Notes: a model not told the origin generated them from the sequence alone. DNA of 64,000 bases from Hymenobacter wooponensis (GCF_004745865.1 NZ_SRKZ01000002.1:558001-622000), one strand, 5' to 3'. Positions 8,959 through 16,673 are shown, numbered from the stretch's first letter. A program made the numbers and translations.

Positions 8959-9573
8959 TTAAGAAAACGCTTTTTCCGGCCGACTGCCGGGTTTCACCAC
9001 CGGAATACCTGCCCGGCAAAGCGGGCAATCATCGGGTGCGTAGGTGGCCGCCGTTACCGGCAGCAGGGCAAAGTTCGGAAAAGTTAGCTCAGCTTTCCCA
9101 CCCGTGCGGTCAATTAAACTTGCTACGGCCAAAACTTTTGCGCCCAGCCCCTCCAGCACCTTGGCTACTTCGTTGGTGCTCTTGCCGGTAGTCACTACGT
9201 CTTCGGCAATAACAATTTTTTGACCGGGCTCGATGGTAAAGCCCCGCCGCAGGGTCATTTGCCCGGTATCGTCGCGCTCGGTGAAGATGCCCGGCACCCC
9301 TAGTTGGCGAGCCAGCTCATACCCAATTACCACACCGCCCATAGCCGGACCAACCACCAAATCAGGCTGCAAACCTGCCTCCTGAATCTGCCGGGCCAGC
9401 TCCGCCGCAGCTGGTGCTGCTAAGTCAGGCCGGCGCAGAAACCGGGCGCACTGCACGTAGGTATCCGAGTGCAGCCCAGAGGAAAGGCGGAAGTGCCCGC
9501 GCAACAGCGCGTCTTCCTGCAGCAGTTGCTGCTCTAAGTTTTCGGAGGTGAAGGTGGTTGAGGAAGAAGTCAA
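8959..9573 (-). CDS. pyrE: Orotate phosphoribosyltransferase
   Basis: Makes OMP from orotate and PRPP, the fifth step of UMP synthesis. The type I phosphoribosyltransferase PRPP motif is IVIAEDVVTTGKSTNEV. Upstream are the family blocks LRGHFRLSSGLHSDTYVQCARFL, VVGPAMGGVVIGYELARQLG and IFTERDD. At 204 aa it has the usual length. The start is TTG at 9571-9573 with no better codon nearby. Its C-terminal end, with LPVTAATYAPDDCPLCRAGIPVVKPG, holds a Cys-x2-Cys pair seen in Bacteroidota-type PyrE. It sits between pyrF (88 bp upstream, across a palindromic repeat) and purL (125 bp downstream). Confidence 0.94.
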   Translation of the reverse strand: MTSSSTTFTSENLEQQLLQEDALLRGHFRLSSGLHSDTYVQCARFLRRPDLAAPAAAELARQIQEAGLQPDLVVGPAMGGVVIGYELARQLGVPGIFTERDDTGQMTLRRGFTIEPGQKIVIAEDVVTTGKSTNEVAKVLEGLGAKVLAVASLIDRTGGKAELTFPNFALLPVTAATYAPDDCPLCRAGIPVVKPGSRPEKAFS

Positions 9574-9592
9574 GGGTAGTACTCTTTTATAG

Positions 9593-9668
9593 GGTGTAGC
9601 GCGAACGTTGTAGTTCGCGTTAGCGTGAACAAGACGGGAGGCGCGAACTACAACGTTCGCGCTACACC
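9593..9668. repeat. Perfect 27-bp inverted repeat between pyrF and pyrE
   Basis: The left arm is 9593-9619 and the right arm 9642-9668, exact reverse complements, with a 22-nt spacer. The arms begin GGTGTAGCGCGAACG. The right arm contains the pyrF stop codon (TAG, read at 9664-9662). An arm this long can form a strong RNA hairpin between pyrF and pyrE and may attenuate or process the message. It has the look of a dispersed palindromic repeat, but only one copy is present in this window. Confidence 0.9.
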
Positions 9669-10423
9669 GCCACCGGTCGGAACTGATTGATTTGTTTTAC
9701 CAGTTCCCGGGCGGCTTGGCCAGCATCAGCTGCTTGCCATAGAGCGCGCGACGTATTAATAAGGAGGCCAGAGCCATCTGGGCGGAGGCCGGCTTTCAAT
9801 GTGGCTTGCAGGTCGCCGCCCTGGGCGCCCACGCCGGGCACCAGGAACCACTGCTCAGGTGTGAGGCTGCGCATGCGCGCTACAGCTGCCGCATTGGTAG
9901 CGCCTACTACTAGGCCTATGCCACCGTGCTGCTCATCCAGCTTGCGGGCCACGCTGGCAGCGCAATCAGAAAGCGTACCACCGCGGGTGAGGGCTACATC
10001 TTGCAGGGAGTGAGTAGGCTTATTGCTGGTTTTAGCTAGCACGAACACCAGCTTGCCGGGACGGGCGAAGGGTACAATGGCATCGTCGCCCATGTAAGGG
10101 TTTACCGTTACCCCATCAGCACCGATAACATCGTAGGAGAAGCGGGCGTAGTGGTCAGCGGTGTTAGCAATATCACCGAACTTGCCATCCAAGATTACCG
10201 GAATGCTTTCGGGGATACGGTGCACCATTTCGCGCAGCAGCTTTACCCCATCCTCCCGGCTCAGGAAAAAGGCCAGGTTGGGCTTGAAGGCAGCAGCGTA
10301 CTCGCTGGTTTGGTCAATTACTTCAGCCAGGCGGCGCGCAACCTGGGCATCATCGCCCACAGGGTCGAGACCTACGCAGAGCAGAGTGTTGGCGTACTGT
10401 ACGCGGTGAAGTAGCTTTTCCAT
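9662..10423 (-). CDS. pyrF: Orotidine 5'-phosphate decarboxylase (type 2)
   Basis: Decarboxylates OMP to UMP. The sequence follows the longer type 2 subfamily: LLCVGLDPVGDDAQVARRL near the start, FKPNLAFFLSREDGVKLLREM, then the catalytic Asp-Lys-Asp stretch ILDGKFGDIANTADHYARF, and PGVGAQGGDL with LLINTSRALWQA at the phosphate site. I use the ATG at 10421-10423 (MEKLLHRVQ, 253 aa); a TTG six codons upstream is the other option. The last three codons and the stop fall inside the inverted repeat that follows. It is co-directional with pyrE and the PyrD-like gene. Confidence 0.94.
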   Translation of the reverse strand: MEKLLHRVQYANTLLCVGLDPVGDDAQVARRLAEVIDQTSEYAAAFKPNLAFFLSREDGVKLLREMVHRIPESIPVILDGKFGDIANTADHYARFSYDVIGADGVTVNPYMGDDAIVPFARPGKLVFVLAKTSNKPTHSLQDVALTRGGTLSDCAASVARKLDEQHGGIGLVVGATNAAAVARMRSLTPEQWFLVPGVGAQGGDLQATLKAGLRPDGSGLLINTSRALWQAADAGQAARELVKQINQFRPVAV

Positions 10424-10496
10424 GGGTGGGAAGTAGCGCAAACCTTGCGGCCTGCGGTTTGAGAAACATGATTCTTGCAGAGTGTTATTTCTAAGC

Positions 10497-11354
10497 TCAG
10501 GGCCGGGCTTGTAACGGTTCTGGCATTAAGTGGCCGCACTCAGCAGACAACCGGGCGGCTAGGCCAGGTTCCAGCCACTCGCCGCTGGCCACCTGCACGG
10601 CGCTGGCACCGCACCGCAGATAGTCCGTAACGTGACTGGCGGTAAACACCCCGCCCGTACCGAAGATAGGCAGTGTAATGTTTTCGTCGTGGGCTAGTTC
10701 CCATACACAGCGTAGGGCCACTGGCCGCAACGCCTCCCCCGATAGGCCACCGGCCACGGGCGCAGCAGTAGCGTCGTCGGGTAAATGCAGTCCTTTGAGC
10801 AAGTTAGTAGCAGCCAGCGCATCGGCCCCGCCCGCCTGCGCCCCGAGGGCTAGGCCACGAATGTGCTCCGGCCACGGCGGCAGCTTCACGATTACGGCGG
10901 CTTCAGGGCCTAGCTCATTGCGTACTGCTTGCGTGGCTTCGCGCACAAACTTAGCGTTGAGCTCCTCGCCCTTTCCCGTATCAGGTTGGGCAATGTACAC
11001 TTCTACGCCCGCAATCAGGTCGCCGGCTTCGCGAGCCAGGAAGCGCGCAATCTTGCGGAAACCAGGGATGCCGGGAGCCGTGATGCTCACGAAAACCGGC
11101 ACGCCGTAGCGCCGCAAATTGGGTAGGTGTTCCTGCACCAGAATTTCTGCGCTTTCGGTGCGCATGTTGGTGGCGTTGAGCAGAGTCTGGTCTGCCACCT
11201 GCCAAATTCCTTCTTCGTAGAGCCCAGGCTTAGGCTCCATCGTTACGGTGCGGGTGAAAATTCCCCCCAGCCGCTCGTAGCCTATTCCATCCAACTGCCA
11301 GGGCGCGGCCGCGAGGCACACAGGGTTCTGGAGCGTGAGTTTACCGAGTTGCAT
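10497..11354 (-). CDS. Dihydroorotate dehydrogenase-like flavoprotein lacking the canonical catalytic motif
   Basis: A 285-aa TIM-barrel protein of the dihydroorotate dehydrogenase family. Barrel landmarks are VIVKLPPW (K157), AGGADALAATNLL, AGGLSGEALRPVALRCVWEL and LPIFGTGGVFTASHVTDYL, the last two forming the FMN phosphate site. The hallmark NxSCPN (class 1) or NxSSPN (class 2) segment is replaced by YIAQPD at residues 120-125, so the base Cys/Ser is missing. The early TK(T/S) lysine is also Arg (FTRTVT, residues 33-38). Position next to pyrF and pyrE suggests pyrimidine metabolism. The missing residues argue against ordinary dihydroorotate oxidation, or point to a divergent chemistry. ATG start at 11352-11354. 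Confidence 0.8.
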   Translation of the reverse strand: MQLGKLTLQNPVCLAAAPWQLDGIGYERLGGIFTRTVTMEPKPGLYEEGIWQVADQTLLNATNMRTESAEILVQEHLPNLRRYGVPVFVSITAPGIPGFRKIARFLAREAGDLIAGVEVYIAQPDTGKGEELNAKFVREATQAVRNELGPEAAVIVKLPPWPEHIRGLALGAQAGGADALAATNLLKGLHLPDDATAAPVAGGLSGEALRPVALRCVWELAHDENITLPIFGTGGVFTASHVTDYLRCGASAVQVASGEWLEPGLAARLSAECGHLMPEPLQARP

Positions 11355-11707
11355 AGGTTTTAAAAAGCTATGATTTCGCTGGCGGCCCTGCAGTAGCGGC
11401 GCACACCAGGAAATCAGATGACGCTACTTCCGGCCGGAGCCCAAGCAGCTAAATATACTTCTTGCAGCCCCGAAAAACGAGGTGGCCAATTCGCGGACCG
11501 ACTTACGTCAGAATCCCCCCTGATATCTATCACCCCGCATCTTGCGCCACCTCGCCCCGTTGCCGCCGTTGGGCAGGCTTCGGGAAGTTCGGTTACTGCT
11601 ATTAGGTTCGTGTTTGGAGCTGCCTGCTGTCAGTAGTGAGATCTGACAACTTACAGCTGCTAAAAGCAACGCACCCAGCAGAACCGTGCGCTTGCCAAGA
11701 AATCAAA
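11355..11707. other. Spacer with a lipoprotein-signal-like remnant but no convincing gene
   Basis: About 350 bp without a supported gene. On the minus strand, around 11495-11705, a short frame reads LGKRTVLLGALLLAAVSCQ, which looks like a lipoprotein signal peptide and lipobox. It then decays into composition-biased residues and stops, with no ATG, GTG or TTG in frame before it. It may be the remains of a small lipoprotein gene. The plus-strand frame at 11418-11636 has no recognisable features. Confidence 0.3.
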
Positions 11708-11863
11708 CTAGATAATGGTGTCGCGGTTGATTAGGACCGATACGCAGTGCGTTTCATACTGCGCGATTACGGCCATGTCATTAGGGTCCGTGCCTAGGCT
11801 CACGTTGCGGGTGGCAGCAAGAGCGGCGGCTACCATCTGTTGGCCGAGGGGGGTGTCGTTCAT
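11708..11863 (-). CDS. Small hypothetical protein, 51 aa
   Basis: Reads MNDTPLGQQMVAAALAA, then TRNVSLGTDPNDMAVIA and YETHCVSVLINRDTII. The ATG at 11861-11863 fits best because the upstream part of the open frame (to 11947) is basic and low-complexity. No domain is recognised. The sequence is balanced in composition and has regular hydrophobic spacing, which favours a real small protein. A terminator-like hairpin lies about 85 bp upstream, so it would need its own promoter. I could not identify a clear one. Confidence 0.4.
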   Translation of the reverse strand: MNDTPLGQQMVAAALAATRNVSLGTDPNDMAVIAQYETHCVSVLINRDTII

Positions 11864-11946
11864 GGTGGTTACCAGTAGGGGCTGATGAGTTAGAAACTGC
11901 CTGGGGGTGCGCTTATTTTGCCTAGGCCTGTCGAACTGATAGGGCA

Positions 11947-11976
11947 CAAAAAAACCGCTTCGGAAACCGGAGCGGT
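11947..11976 (-). terminator. Rho-independent terminator (minus strand)
   Basis: On the minus strand ACCGCTCCGG-TTT-CCGAAGCGGT forms a stem with one mismatch and is followed by a run of seven T. It would end the short transcript proposed at 11950-12098. Confidence 0.7.
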
Positions 11977-12098
11977 GAACGGGGCAAAACCAATAAAAGC
12001 AACGAAACCAACGGGGGCACCAACCTTCCGGTAATCTCGCAGGACATTCTCATGGAAAGCCCCGCGCTCCATCAAATGTTGGTAGTTGAGGTGAAGCA
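11950..12098 (-). ncRNA. Candidate short transcript (small RNA or leaderless micro-ORF)
   Basis: A minus-strand unit bounded by a good Bacteroidota -7 element (TACTTTTG, 12104-12111) and the terminator at 11947-11976, giving about 150 nt. The region can be read as a peptide from GTG 12099 or ATG 12072 (MERGAFHENVLRDYRKVG and on), but that frame runs through the terminator hairpin. This favours a non-coding RNA or a very short coding unit. No known RNA family was recognised. Confidence 0.35.
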
Positions 12099-12103
12099 CG
12101 ACG

Positions 12104-12111
12104 CAAAAGTA
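12104..12111 (-). promoter_or_regulatory. Bacteroidota -7 promoter element
   Basis: TACTTTTG on the minus strand matches TAnnTTTG exactly and lies about 6 nt before the proposed start of the short transcript. No clear TTTG was found at the -33 position. Confidence 0.45.
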
Positions 12112-12586
12112 CTACTCACCCCATGTATAGCACCCTAAGCCGTGTTAAGTTTATGTTACCTTAATGTTACTTGCCTCAGTATGTCCGTTGATTTACACTA
12201 GCCAAAATTTTGTATGCTATGTAGCTGTATTTCAGCAAATTTATTTTCACTAATCCTTAATTATAGTAACTGAGTGTCTCCGTAACTTTGCTTTTTAACG
12301 CTCATAAAAGCGCCCATTATTATCTCTTATATGGCCTACCTCTACTTGCAATAATACAATTTAAGATCAGCCAGCCCTTATTATATAAAGAGAGGAGCTT
12401 ACGTAAGGGCTTGAAAAGGCAACAGTTTTCAAAATTTCACGGTTGGCCCTTCAATTGCTGATTTGGATAACCTGCATTTGTTACTTATCTTAACATATTC
12501 ATAATTATTTAGGTTTTGTACAATTCGACAGATGTCGGCTACCTTTGTGCAACGACTCACTTGGCACTTCATTCTTTTGCGCTTCT
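12112..12586 (+). promoter_or_regulatory. AT-rich spacer with the promoter of the DUF4468 gene
   Basis: About 475 bp of AT-rich, gene-free DNA. The most convincing promoter is TTTG at 12515-12518, a 21-nt spacer, then TACCTTTG at 12540-12547, both matching the Bacteroidota consensus TTTG-N19-21-TAnnTTTG. This puts transcription start near 12553 and supports ATG 12587 as the gene start. A second -7-like TAACTTTG occurs near 12286. Nothing else was recognised. Confidence 0.65.
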
Positions 12587-13153
12587 ATGAAAAACTTGCT
12601 ACTCGGTTTTCTTTTGTGCGGGCTTATGCTCTTCTCGCTTTCCACGAGAGCTCAATCGGATGCTCCGGCTCCTGTAGAGTACAGCGAGCGGGTACCCGCT
12701 GACGGGGCTGGCCGCAGCGCCTTATACCGCCGGGCGCTCGACTGGACGGAAAACCACTTTGCTTACGGCCCCAAGAGCGGCCAGAAGGCTGATGCCGCTG
12801 CCGGCACTGTACGCCTTACGGGTACTGGCAAAGTAAAGCCCGTGGACAACAAAGGCCGCGAGCAGGTACTTACCGTTCTGTTCGACTTCACCTTCCGCGC
12901 CAACGACAATGGCTATGAGTACAGCGTAGGTTCTTTCCAAATTATACCCGATCCGGGCCAGCCGAGCCAGACGAAGCCTATAGATGTTTACCTAACTGAG
13001 CTACGGGCTGATAAGAATAATGAGCGCACGCATAATGAGCGCCGCGTAACTGCCCAGGCCAACTCTCTGGCTAGCGAAGCCGCCATGGCCTTCCGGTCTT
13101 ACATGAACAGCCTGCCTACTGATGCTAACGTAGGACTAGCCGGCGAAAACTAG
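12587..13153 (+). CDS. DUF4468 domain-containing exported protein
   Basis: A 188-aa protein with a Sec signal peptide (MKNLLLGFLLCGLMLFSLSTRAQ, cleavage after the Ala-Gln). The body, from EYSERVPADGAGRSALYRRALDWTENHF, through VRLTGTGKVKPVD, to VLFDFTFRANDNGYEYSVGSFQII, follows the DUF4468 pattern. This domain is a TATA-box-binding-like fold common in exported Bacteroidota proteins of unknown role. The frame extends upstream to a TTG at 12545, but that lies inside the promoter, so ATG 12587 is chosen. It is monocistronic and ends at a strong hairpin shared with the convergent acyltransferase gene. Confidence 0.85.
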   Translation: MKNLLLGFLLCGLMLFSLSTRAQSDAPAPVEYSERVPADGAGRSALYRRALDWTENHFAYGPKSGQKADAAAGTVRLTGTGKVKPVDNKGREQVLTVLFDFTFRANDNGYEYSVGSFQIIPDPGQPSQTKPIDVYLTELRADKNNERTHNERRVTAQANSLASEAAMAFRSYMNSLPTDANVGLAGEN

Positions 13154-13173
13154 GTTCACTTCTTTACTTAAAC

Positions 13174-13211
13174 AAAACGGCCCGCCCGCAGCAATGCAGG
13201 CGGGCCGTTTT
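13174..13211. terminator. Bidirectional terminator
   Basis: AAAACGGCCCGCC (13174-13186) pairs perfectly with GGCGGGCCGTTTT (13199-13211). It has T-runs on both strands and sits between convergent genes. Confidence 0.9.
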
Positions 13212-13227
13212 GTTGTTGCCTTTTCCT

Positions 13228-14982
13228 TTAGGCAGCTGAATTAGTAGCGTAGCGCTCTAACAGGCGGTGTGTACGAGCGGGCAACTCACGGGCATCTAAC
13301 ACCATAAAGCCATCGAGAGCATTACTGAATCGAGGATCCAGATTGAAGCTAATAATGCGGGCGTTCTGCTTCAAGTACTGCCGTAGCAAGACGGGCACAC
13401 CACTACCGCCAGGCTCTAGGCCACTGATAAACTGTTGCAGATCCTGTAAGCTTTCCAAGCCAGCCTGGAGTACGTCGCTGGAAGCAGAGGCATCTAGGGG
13501 GCGATACCGGAACTGCTTGCGCGGCTTTACTAGGCCAGTCCAGTTTGGCTCGGTGCAATGGCGCTGCAGATAGTCGACCATCACGGCTTTTGAAACGGCC
13601 GCGAAACGGTTGCTAATGCTTACCGGGCCAATCAGGTAACGATATTCGGGATGCCGGGCAATGTATTCGGCAATACCCTTCCACAGCAGTGCCAAGGGCA
13701 GCGGCTGCTTCTGGTATTCTTCGCGCACAAACGACCGGCCCAGCTCTAGCGACTCGCGCAGTAACGGCCGCAACTCTTTCTTCATCCGAAACAAGGAATG
13801 CAGATAAAAGCCGCGCTTGCCATACTGCTGCATAATGCTGCGGCCCCGGCCCACGCGGTAGGCTCCTACCAAGCGCCGGGCAGTGCGGTCGTACAGAAAC
13901 AGGTGCCGGTAATATTCGTCGTATCGGTCGAGGTCGATGGCCTGCTGGGTGCCCTCCCCTTCCCGGCGGAACGTGAGCTCTCGAAGCCGCCCTATCTCAC
14001 GTAGTACGTTGGGAATTTCTGCCTTCTTAGCCACGTACACTTCCCACTGTTGATGGCGCAGCAGGCATCGGCTGGAGCGTAACCGGGCAATATCCGCTTC
14101 AAGTAGCGCAGACTCCGTTTCCGCTACCACCTCCGTGGCAGACACTGTGGGAAACAGCCCCTGAGCTGCCTTTTCAAGACCAGGCTTCAAAGCATACACT
14201 CGGGCCCTGAGGTAAGCTAAGCGGTCTGGCGCAGGCACATTGGTGAGCGTAGCCGCGGCAATGGGCTGGCCAATGCGGACTTGAATAGTCTGCCCACGCT
14301 TATTGAGCAGCTCAGCCGGCAGGCGCGCAGTACGCAGCATTGGGTGCAAGAGGCCTAGCAGACTGAACGCCGCGCTGTTTTGCCCACTCAGCCAAATGGG
14401 AACCACAGGCACGCGTGCGGCCTCAATAAGCCGGCCGGCCGTTGGGTTCCAAGTGGGGTCGAGAGCGGGACCAATGAGGCCAGATCGGTAGGCCACTTCA
14501 CCGGCCGGGAACAGGCCTAGCGGAACGTCATTCTGCAGGTAACGCAGTAAACGGCGTACACTGGGCACATTGCTGCTCGCAGCATTCGGCTCAGGGTTTA
14601 CCAAAGTGAGCTGATCGGCCAGGTTGGGCAGTAAGGGTGCCAAAATATCGTTAGCCACCGCCCGAAACTCTGGGCGCACTCCACTCAACAGGTAGAGCAG
14701 CACTAGCCCATCGAGCATGCCGCTGGGGTGATTGGCAATAGCCACAAACGCCCCACGTACCGGAACCCGACGTAGCTCGGCGGGGTCGTAGGCCAGGGTG
14801 ATATCCAAGTCGCGCAAGAGTTGCCCAATAAACTCGCGGCCGTTCAGATGCTGATGTCGGTGGTATAACTGCTGCAGGTTGCGCAACTGCGCCCACCGGT
14901 ACCACAGGGGCCGCAAGAACTCGCCGGAGCGGCGGCCAAACGAATCGGGGAAAGACAGCTGGGAGTCAGAGGAGAAGCTCAT
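13228..14982 (-). CDS. glsF: Bifunctional acyltransferase resembling glycine-lipid synthase GlsF (PlsC-like plus GNAT-like)
   Basis: 584 aa with two acyltransferase halves. Residues about 50-290 are a PlsC/LPLAT-type O-acyltransferase with the modified H-x5-D motif ANHPSGMLDG, then FPAGEVAYRSG and PVVPIWLSGQNS. Residues about 300-580 resemble the hemolysin/OlsB-type N-acyltransferase (LRSSRCLLRHQQWEVYVA, LRELTFRREGEGT, LGRSFVREEYQKQPLPLALLWKGIAEY, LIGPVSISN). In Bacteroidota separate GlsB and GlsA, or the fused GlsF of Flavobacterium, make N-acyl-(acyloxy)acyl glycine lipids. This protein has the fused order O-acyl domain then N-acyl domain. ATG 14982 is preferred over a TTG three codons upstream. 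The product lipid is an inference from family. Confidence 0.8.
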   Translation of the reverse strand: MSFSSDSQLSFPDSFGRRSGEFLRPLWYRWAQLRNLQQLYHRHQHLNGREFIGQLLRDLDITLAYDPAELRRVPVRGAFVAIANHPSGMLDGLVLLYLLSGVRPEFRAVANDILAPLLPNLADQLTLVNPEPNAASSNVPSVRRLLRYLQNDVPLGLFPAGEVAYRSGLIGPALDPTWNPTAGRLIEAARVPVVPIWLSGQNSAAFSLLGLLHPMLRTARLPAELLNKRGQTIQVRIGQPIAAATLTNVPAPDRLAYLRARVYALKPGLEKAAQGLFPTVSATEVVAETESALLEADIARLRSSRCLLRHQQWEVYVAKKAEIPNVLREIGRLRELTFRREGEGTQQAIDLDRYDEYYRHLFLYDRTARRLVGAYRVGRGRSIMQQYGKRGFYLHSLFRMKKELRPLLRESLELGRSFVREEYQKQPLPLALLWKGIAEYIARHPEYRYLIGPVSISNRFAAVSKAVMVDYLQRHCTEPNWTGLVKPRKQFRYRPLDASASSDVLQAGLESLQDLQQFISGLEPGGSGVPVLLRQYLKQNARIISFNLDPRFSNALDGFMVLDARELPARTHRLLERYATNSAA

Positions 14983-15117
14983 GCGCAACAAAACCGGAGA
15001 ATGACCACCGCACTAACCGGCTAGGCCTATTCCTCAAAAATCCGAAAGACATGTTAGTCAGTCGTTATCACGGAATTATCAAACTATTAAGGATGCGCAT
15101 ATCTGGCCCTAAAAAGC

Positions 15118-15152
15118 AGAAAGCCGCGTTGCAGCGCGGCTTTCTAATTTTT
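15118..15152. terminator. Terminator-like hairpin
   Basis: An 11-bp perfect stem (15118-15128 with 15135-15145). It is followed by AATTTTT on the plus strand and GCTTTTTAG on the minus strand. Confidence 0.7.
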
Positions 15153-15187
15153 AAGTAGCTCTTGGCCACCTCACTCATTCACTCGAT
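15118..15187 (-). ncRNA. Candidate very short transcript (about 70 nt)
   Basis: The minus strand carries TACTTTTG (15189-15196), an exact TAnnTTTG, and about 45 nt later the perfect 11-bp hairpin AGAAAGCCGCG/CGCGGCTTTCT (15118-15145) with T-rich flanks on both sides. Nothing codable fits between them. The promoter context, CTAGTACTTTTGC, is close to the GTAGTACTTTTGC of the unit at 11950-12098. Confidence 0.3.
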
Positions 15188-15325
15188 GCAAAAGTACTAG
15201 ATGTACTCAGCCTAACGAGAGTATTTAGACTAATAACAATTATTTAAAGATGAATGTCGGCTGTTCTCCGACCAACTGAGCCTTATGGTTCTAGGTTTAC
15301 TTTCCTGAGTATCAACAGCCATCAT

Positions 15326-15365
15326 AAAAAACCCCGGCCACTGCTCTGCGGTAGCCGGGGTTTTT
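15326..15365 (-). terminator. Terminator of the nuclease gene
   Basis: A stem of AAAAACCCCGGC with GCCGGGGTTTTT. It lies about 20 bp downstream of the minus-strand nuclease stop and ends in a T-run on that strand. Confidence 0.85.
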
Positions 15366-15384
15366 GTAGGGGGGTCTAGCAATA

Positions 15385-16272
15385 TCAGCTGGTTGGGCCG
15401 TTGTCTACGCGGGCTTCGACCACGCTTTGTACGGAAGCTGATACCGCCGATAGTAGGTCGTAGCCGGTAGCCTGCTCAATGGCATCCACTGTGGTGCGGT
15501 ACACGCCCCAATTGGTATCCAATGAGTTGTCATTAGGGGTATTGATGGCAATAACGCGGGTACCGGTGGTTACGCGCGTGGCATCACCAGTTCCATTGGG
15601 CATTACTACTACCACCTTCCACACTCGGGTGGGCACCGTTACTCGGCCAGCATCCAGCGTGGTTGCGTAGCCATTAGATCCCGTGCCGCCTTTGCCGTAG
15701 CTACCACAGATGATGTAAAGCTCATTGCCAGCATTTACGAGGGTACGGCAGTAGTTTTCTAGCCCAGCCCACGTGCGCTGATTGTTCTGCGGAGCCTGCG
15801 GAATCATGTTGCTCATCAGAAAGGTAGCCGAGTTATCAGCCACCGAGCCGGTACGATCGGCAGAAGGGCAATTGTGGCCGCGGTCGAAGCCGGAGCCCGT
15901 GTAGCTAGTGCTAGTAACGCGATACCAGCCCGCTGGCAGGCTATTATCAGGCGCAAAATTATCTTGGCGAGGAGTACTGCCCAACCAGGCACTGCTTAGG
16001 TGCCAGCTCACCCAGTTTGGGGTACCCCGGTCGCGGTGGTACGACATGGTGTACTGGGACTTTGTGACCAGGTAATTCCAGTAGTAAGAAGGGTCGGCTA
16101 CGGCGCCGCTAGGGTTGCCAAGCGCCAGGTTATTGTCGCGGGTAGCGGTAGCATCAGCAGTTTGGACCGCGGCACTAGGGCCGGCGGCTGGCGCTACACT
16201 ATCCTTGGAACACGATACTGCTAGGCTGCCCAGTAGGAGCAAGCCCGCTAAGCGGGAGAAGGTACGCTTCAT
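15385..16272 (-). CDS. DNA/RNA non-specific endonuclease (NucA/EndoG family), lipoprotein
   Basis: 295 aa. The N-terminus is a lipoprotein signal (LLLLGSLAVSC, lipobox Cys21), so it is probably anchored in a membrane or at the cell surface. The His-Me-finger nuclease core shows GFDRGHNCPSADRT at residues 129-141, with catalytic His133 in the DRGH motif. The metal-ligand region follows as SNMIPQAPQNNQRTWAGLE, then ELYIICGSYGKGG. These are the standard NUC-domain blocks. Likely role: extracellular nucleic-acid degradation for phosphate or nutrients, or competition. It is transcribed alone. Confidence 0.9.
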   Translation of the reverse strand: MKRTFSRLAGLLLLGSLAVSCSKDSVAPAAGPSAAVQTADATATRDNNLALGNPSGAVADPSYYWNYLVTKSQYTMSYHRDRGTPNWVSWHLSSAWLGSTPRQDNFAPDNSLPAGWYRVTSTSYTGSGFDRGHNCPSADRTGSVADNSATFLMSNMIPQAPQNNQRTWAGLENYCRTLVNAGNELYIICGSYGKGGTGSNGYATTLDAGRVTVPTRVWKVVVVMPNGTGDATRVTTGTRVIAINTPNDNSLDTNWGVYRTTVDAIEQATGYDLLSAVSASVQSVVEARVDNGPTS

Positions 16273-16673
16273 GTAAACACGGGTTGGTTGGAAGGAAAAA
16301 AGAACAGAGCAGGGCGTAAGGGCAGCAAAGTTGGTGGCTGACCCTGAGTTATATATTACCGCATGTTTATCATTCTGCTTAGAGCAAAATTCTATTCATG
16401 CCACTACTTGAAATAGGATTAACGCTCACTCAACAAGTAGCGTGTATGGTTTTATGGCATTGTATTTTACTGGTACAGAGGTTTAGCTGGGACTGCGGCT
16501 AGACTCCTGAAAATCTGTCCCATTGTCTTGCTCGCAAGGCTCAACCGTATGGTTCAAAATGAGAAAAGCCCCGTCGACCTGCAACGACGGGGCTTTTTTT
16601 ATAAAATAAAGGATGGTGAAATAGTAGCGAATAGGGTTAAATAGTAAATAGAAAAGGCCTTGTGCCTAGTGGC
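16273..16673. other. Intergenic spacer, no gene seen
   Basis: About 400 bp between two minus-strand genes. The right part holds the terminator at 16564-16600. The left part must contain the nuclease promoter; a weak CAACTTTG at about 16329-16336 (minus) is the best -7 candidate. Nothing else was recognised. Confidence 0.5.
16564..16600 (-). terminator. Terminator downstream of the repeat-containing T9SS protein
   Basis: AAAAGCCCCGTCG (16564-16576) pairs with CGACGGGGCTTTT (16585-16597), with T-rich sequence beyond it on both strands. Confidence 0.85.

Larger units (their letters stand above)
14983..15384. other. Gene-free spacer with two terminators and a -7 element
   Basis: About 400 bp. 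It contains the hairpin at 15118-15152, a minus-strand TACTTTTG at 15189-15196, and the terminator at 15326-15365 belonging to the nuclease gene. The region between them is AT-rich and no open frame is supported. Confidence 0.6.

Noticed and set aside
11418..11636. Plus-strand open frame of 72 codons in the spacer after the PyrD-like gene
   Set aside because: Composition is irregular, there is no start context or homology, and a more interesting minus frame overlaps it.
11626..11648. TGTCAG-N9-CTGACA, similar to the WYL operator
   Set aside because: The arms are in the opposite order with another spacing, and there is no -7 box at the right distance or adjacent WYL gene.
12560..12584. TGGCAC followed by TTGC, resembling a sigma-54 promoter near the NtrC-type regulator's possible regulon
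   Set aside because: The GG-GC spacing is wrong for a -24/-12 promoter and it lies within the transcribed leader of the DUF4468 gene.
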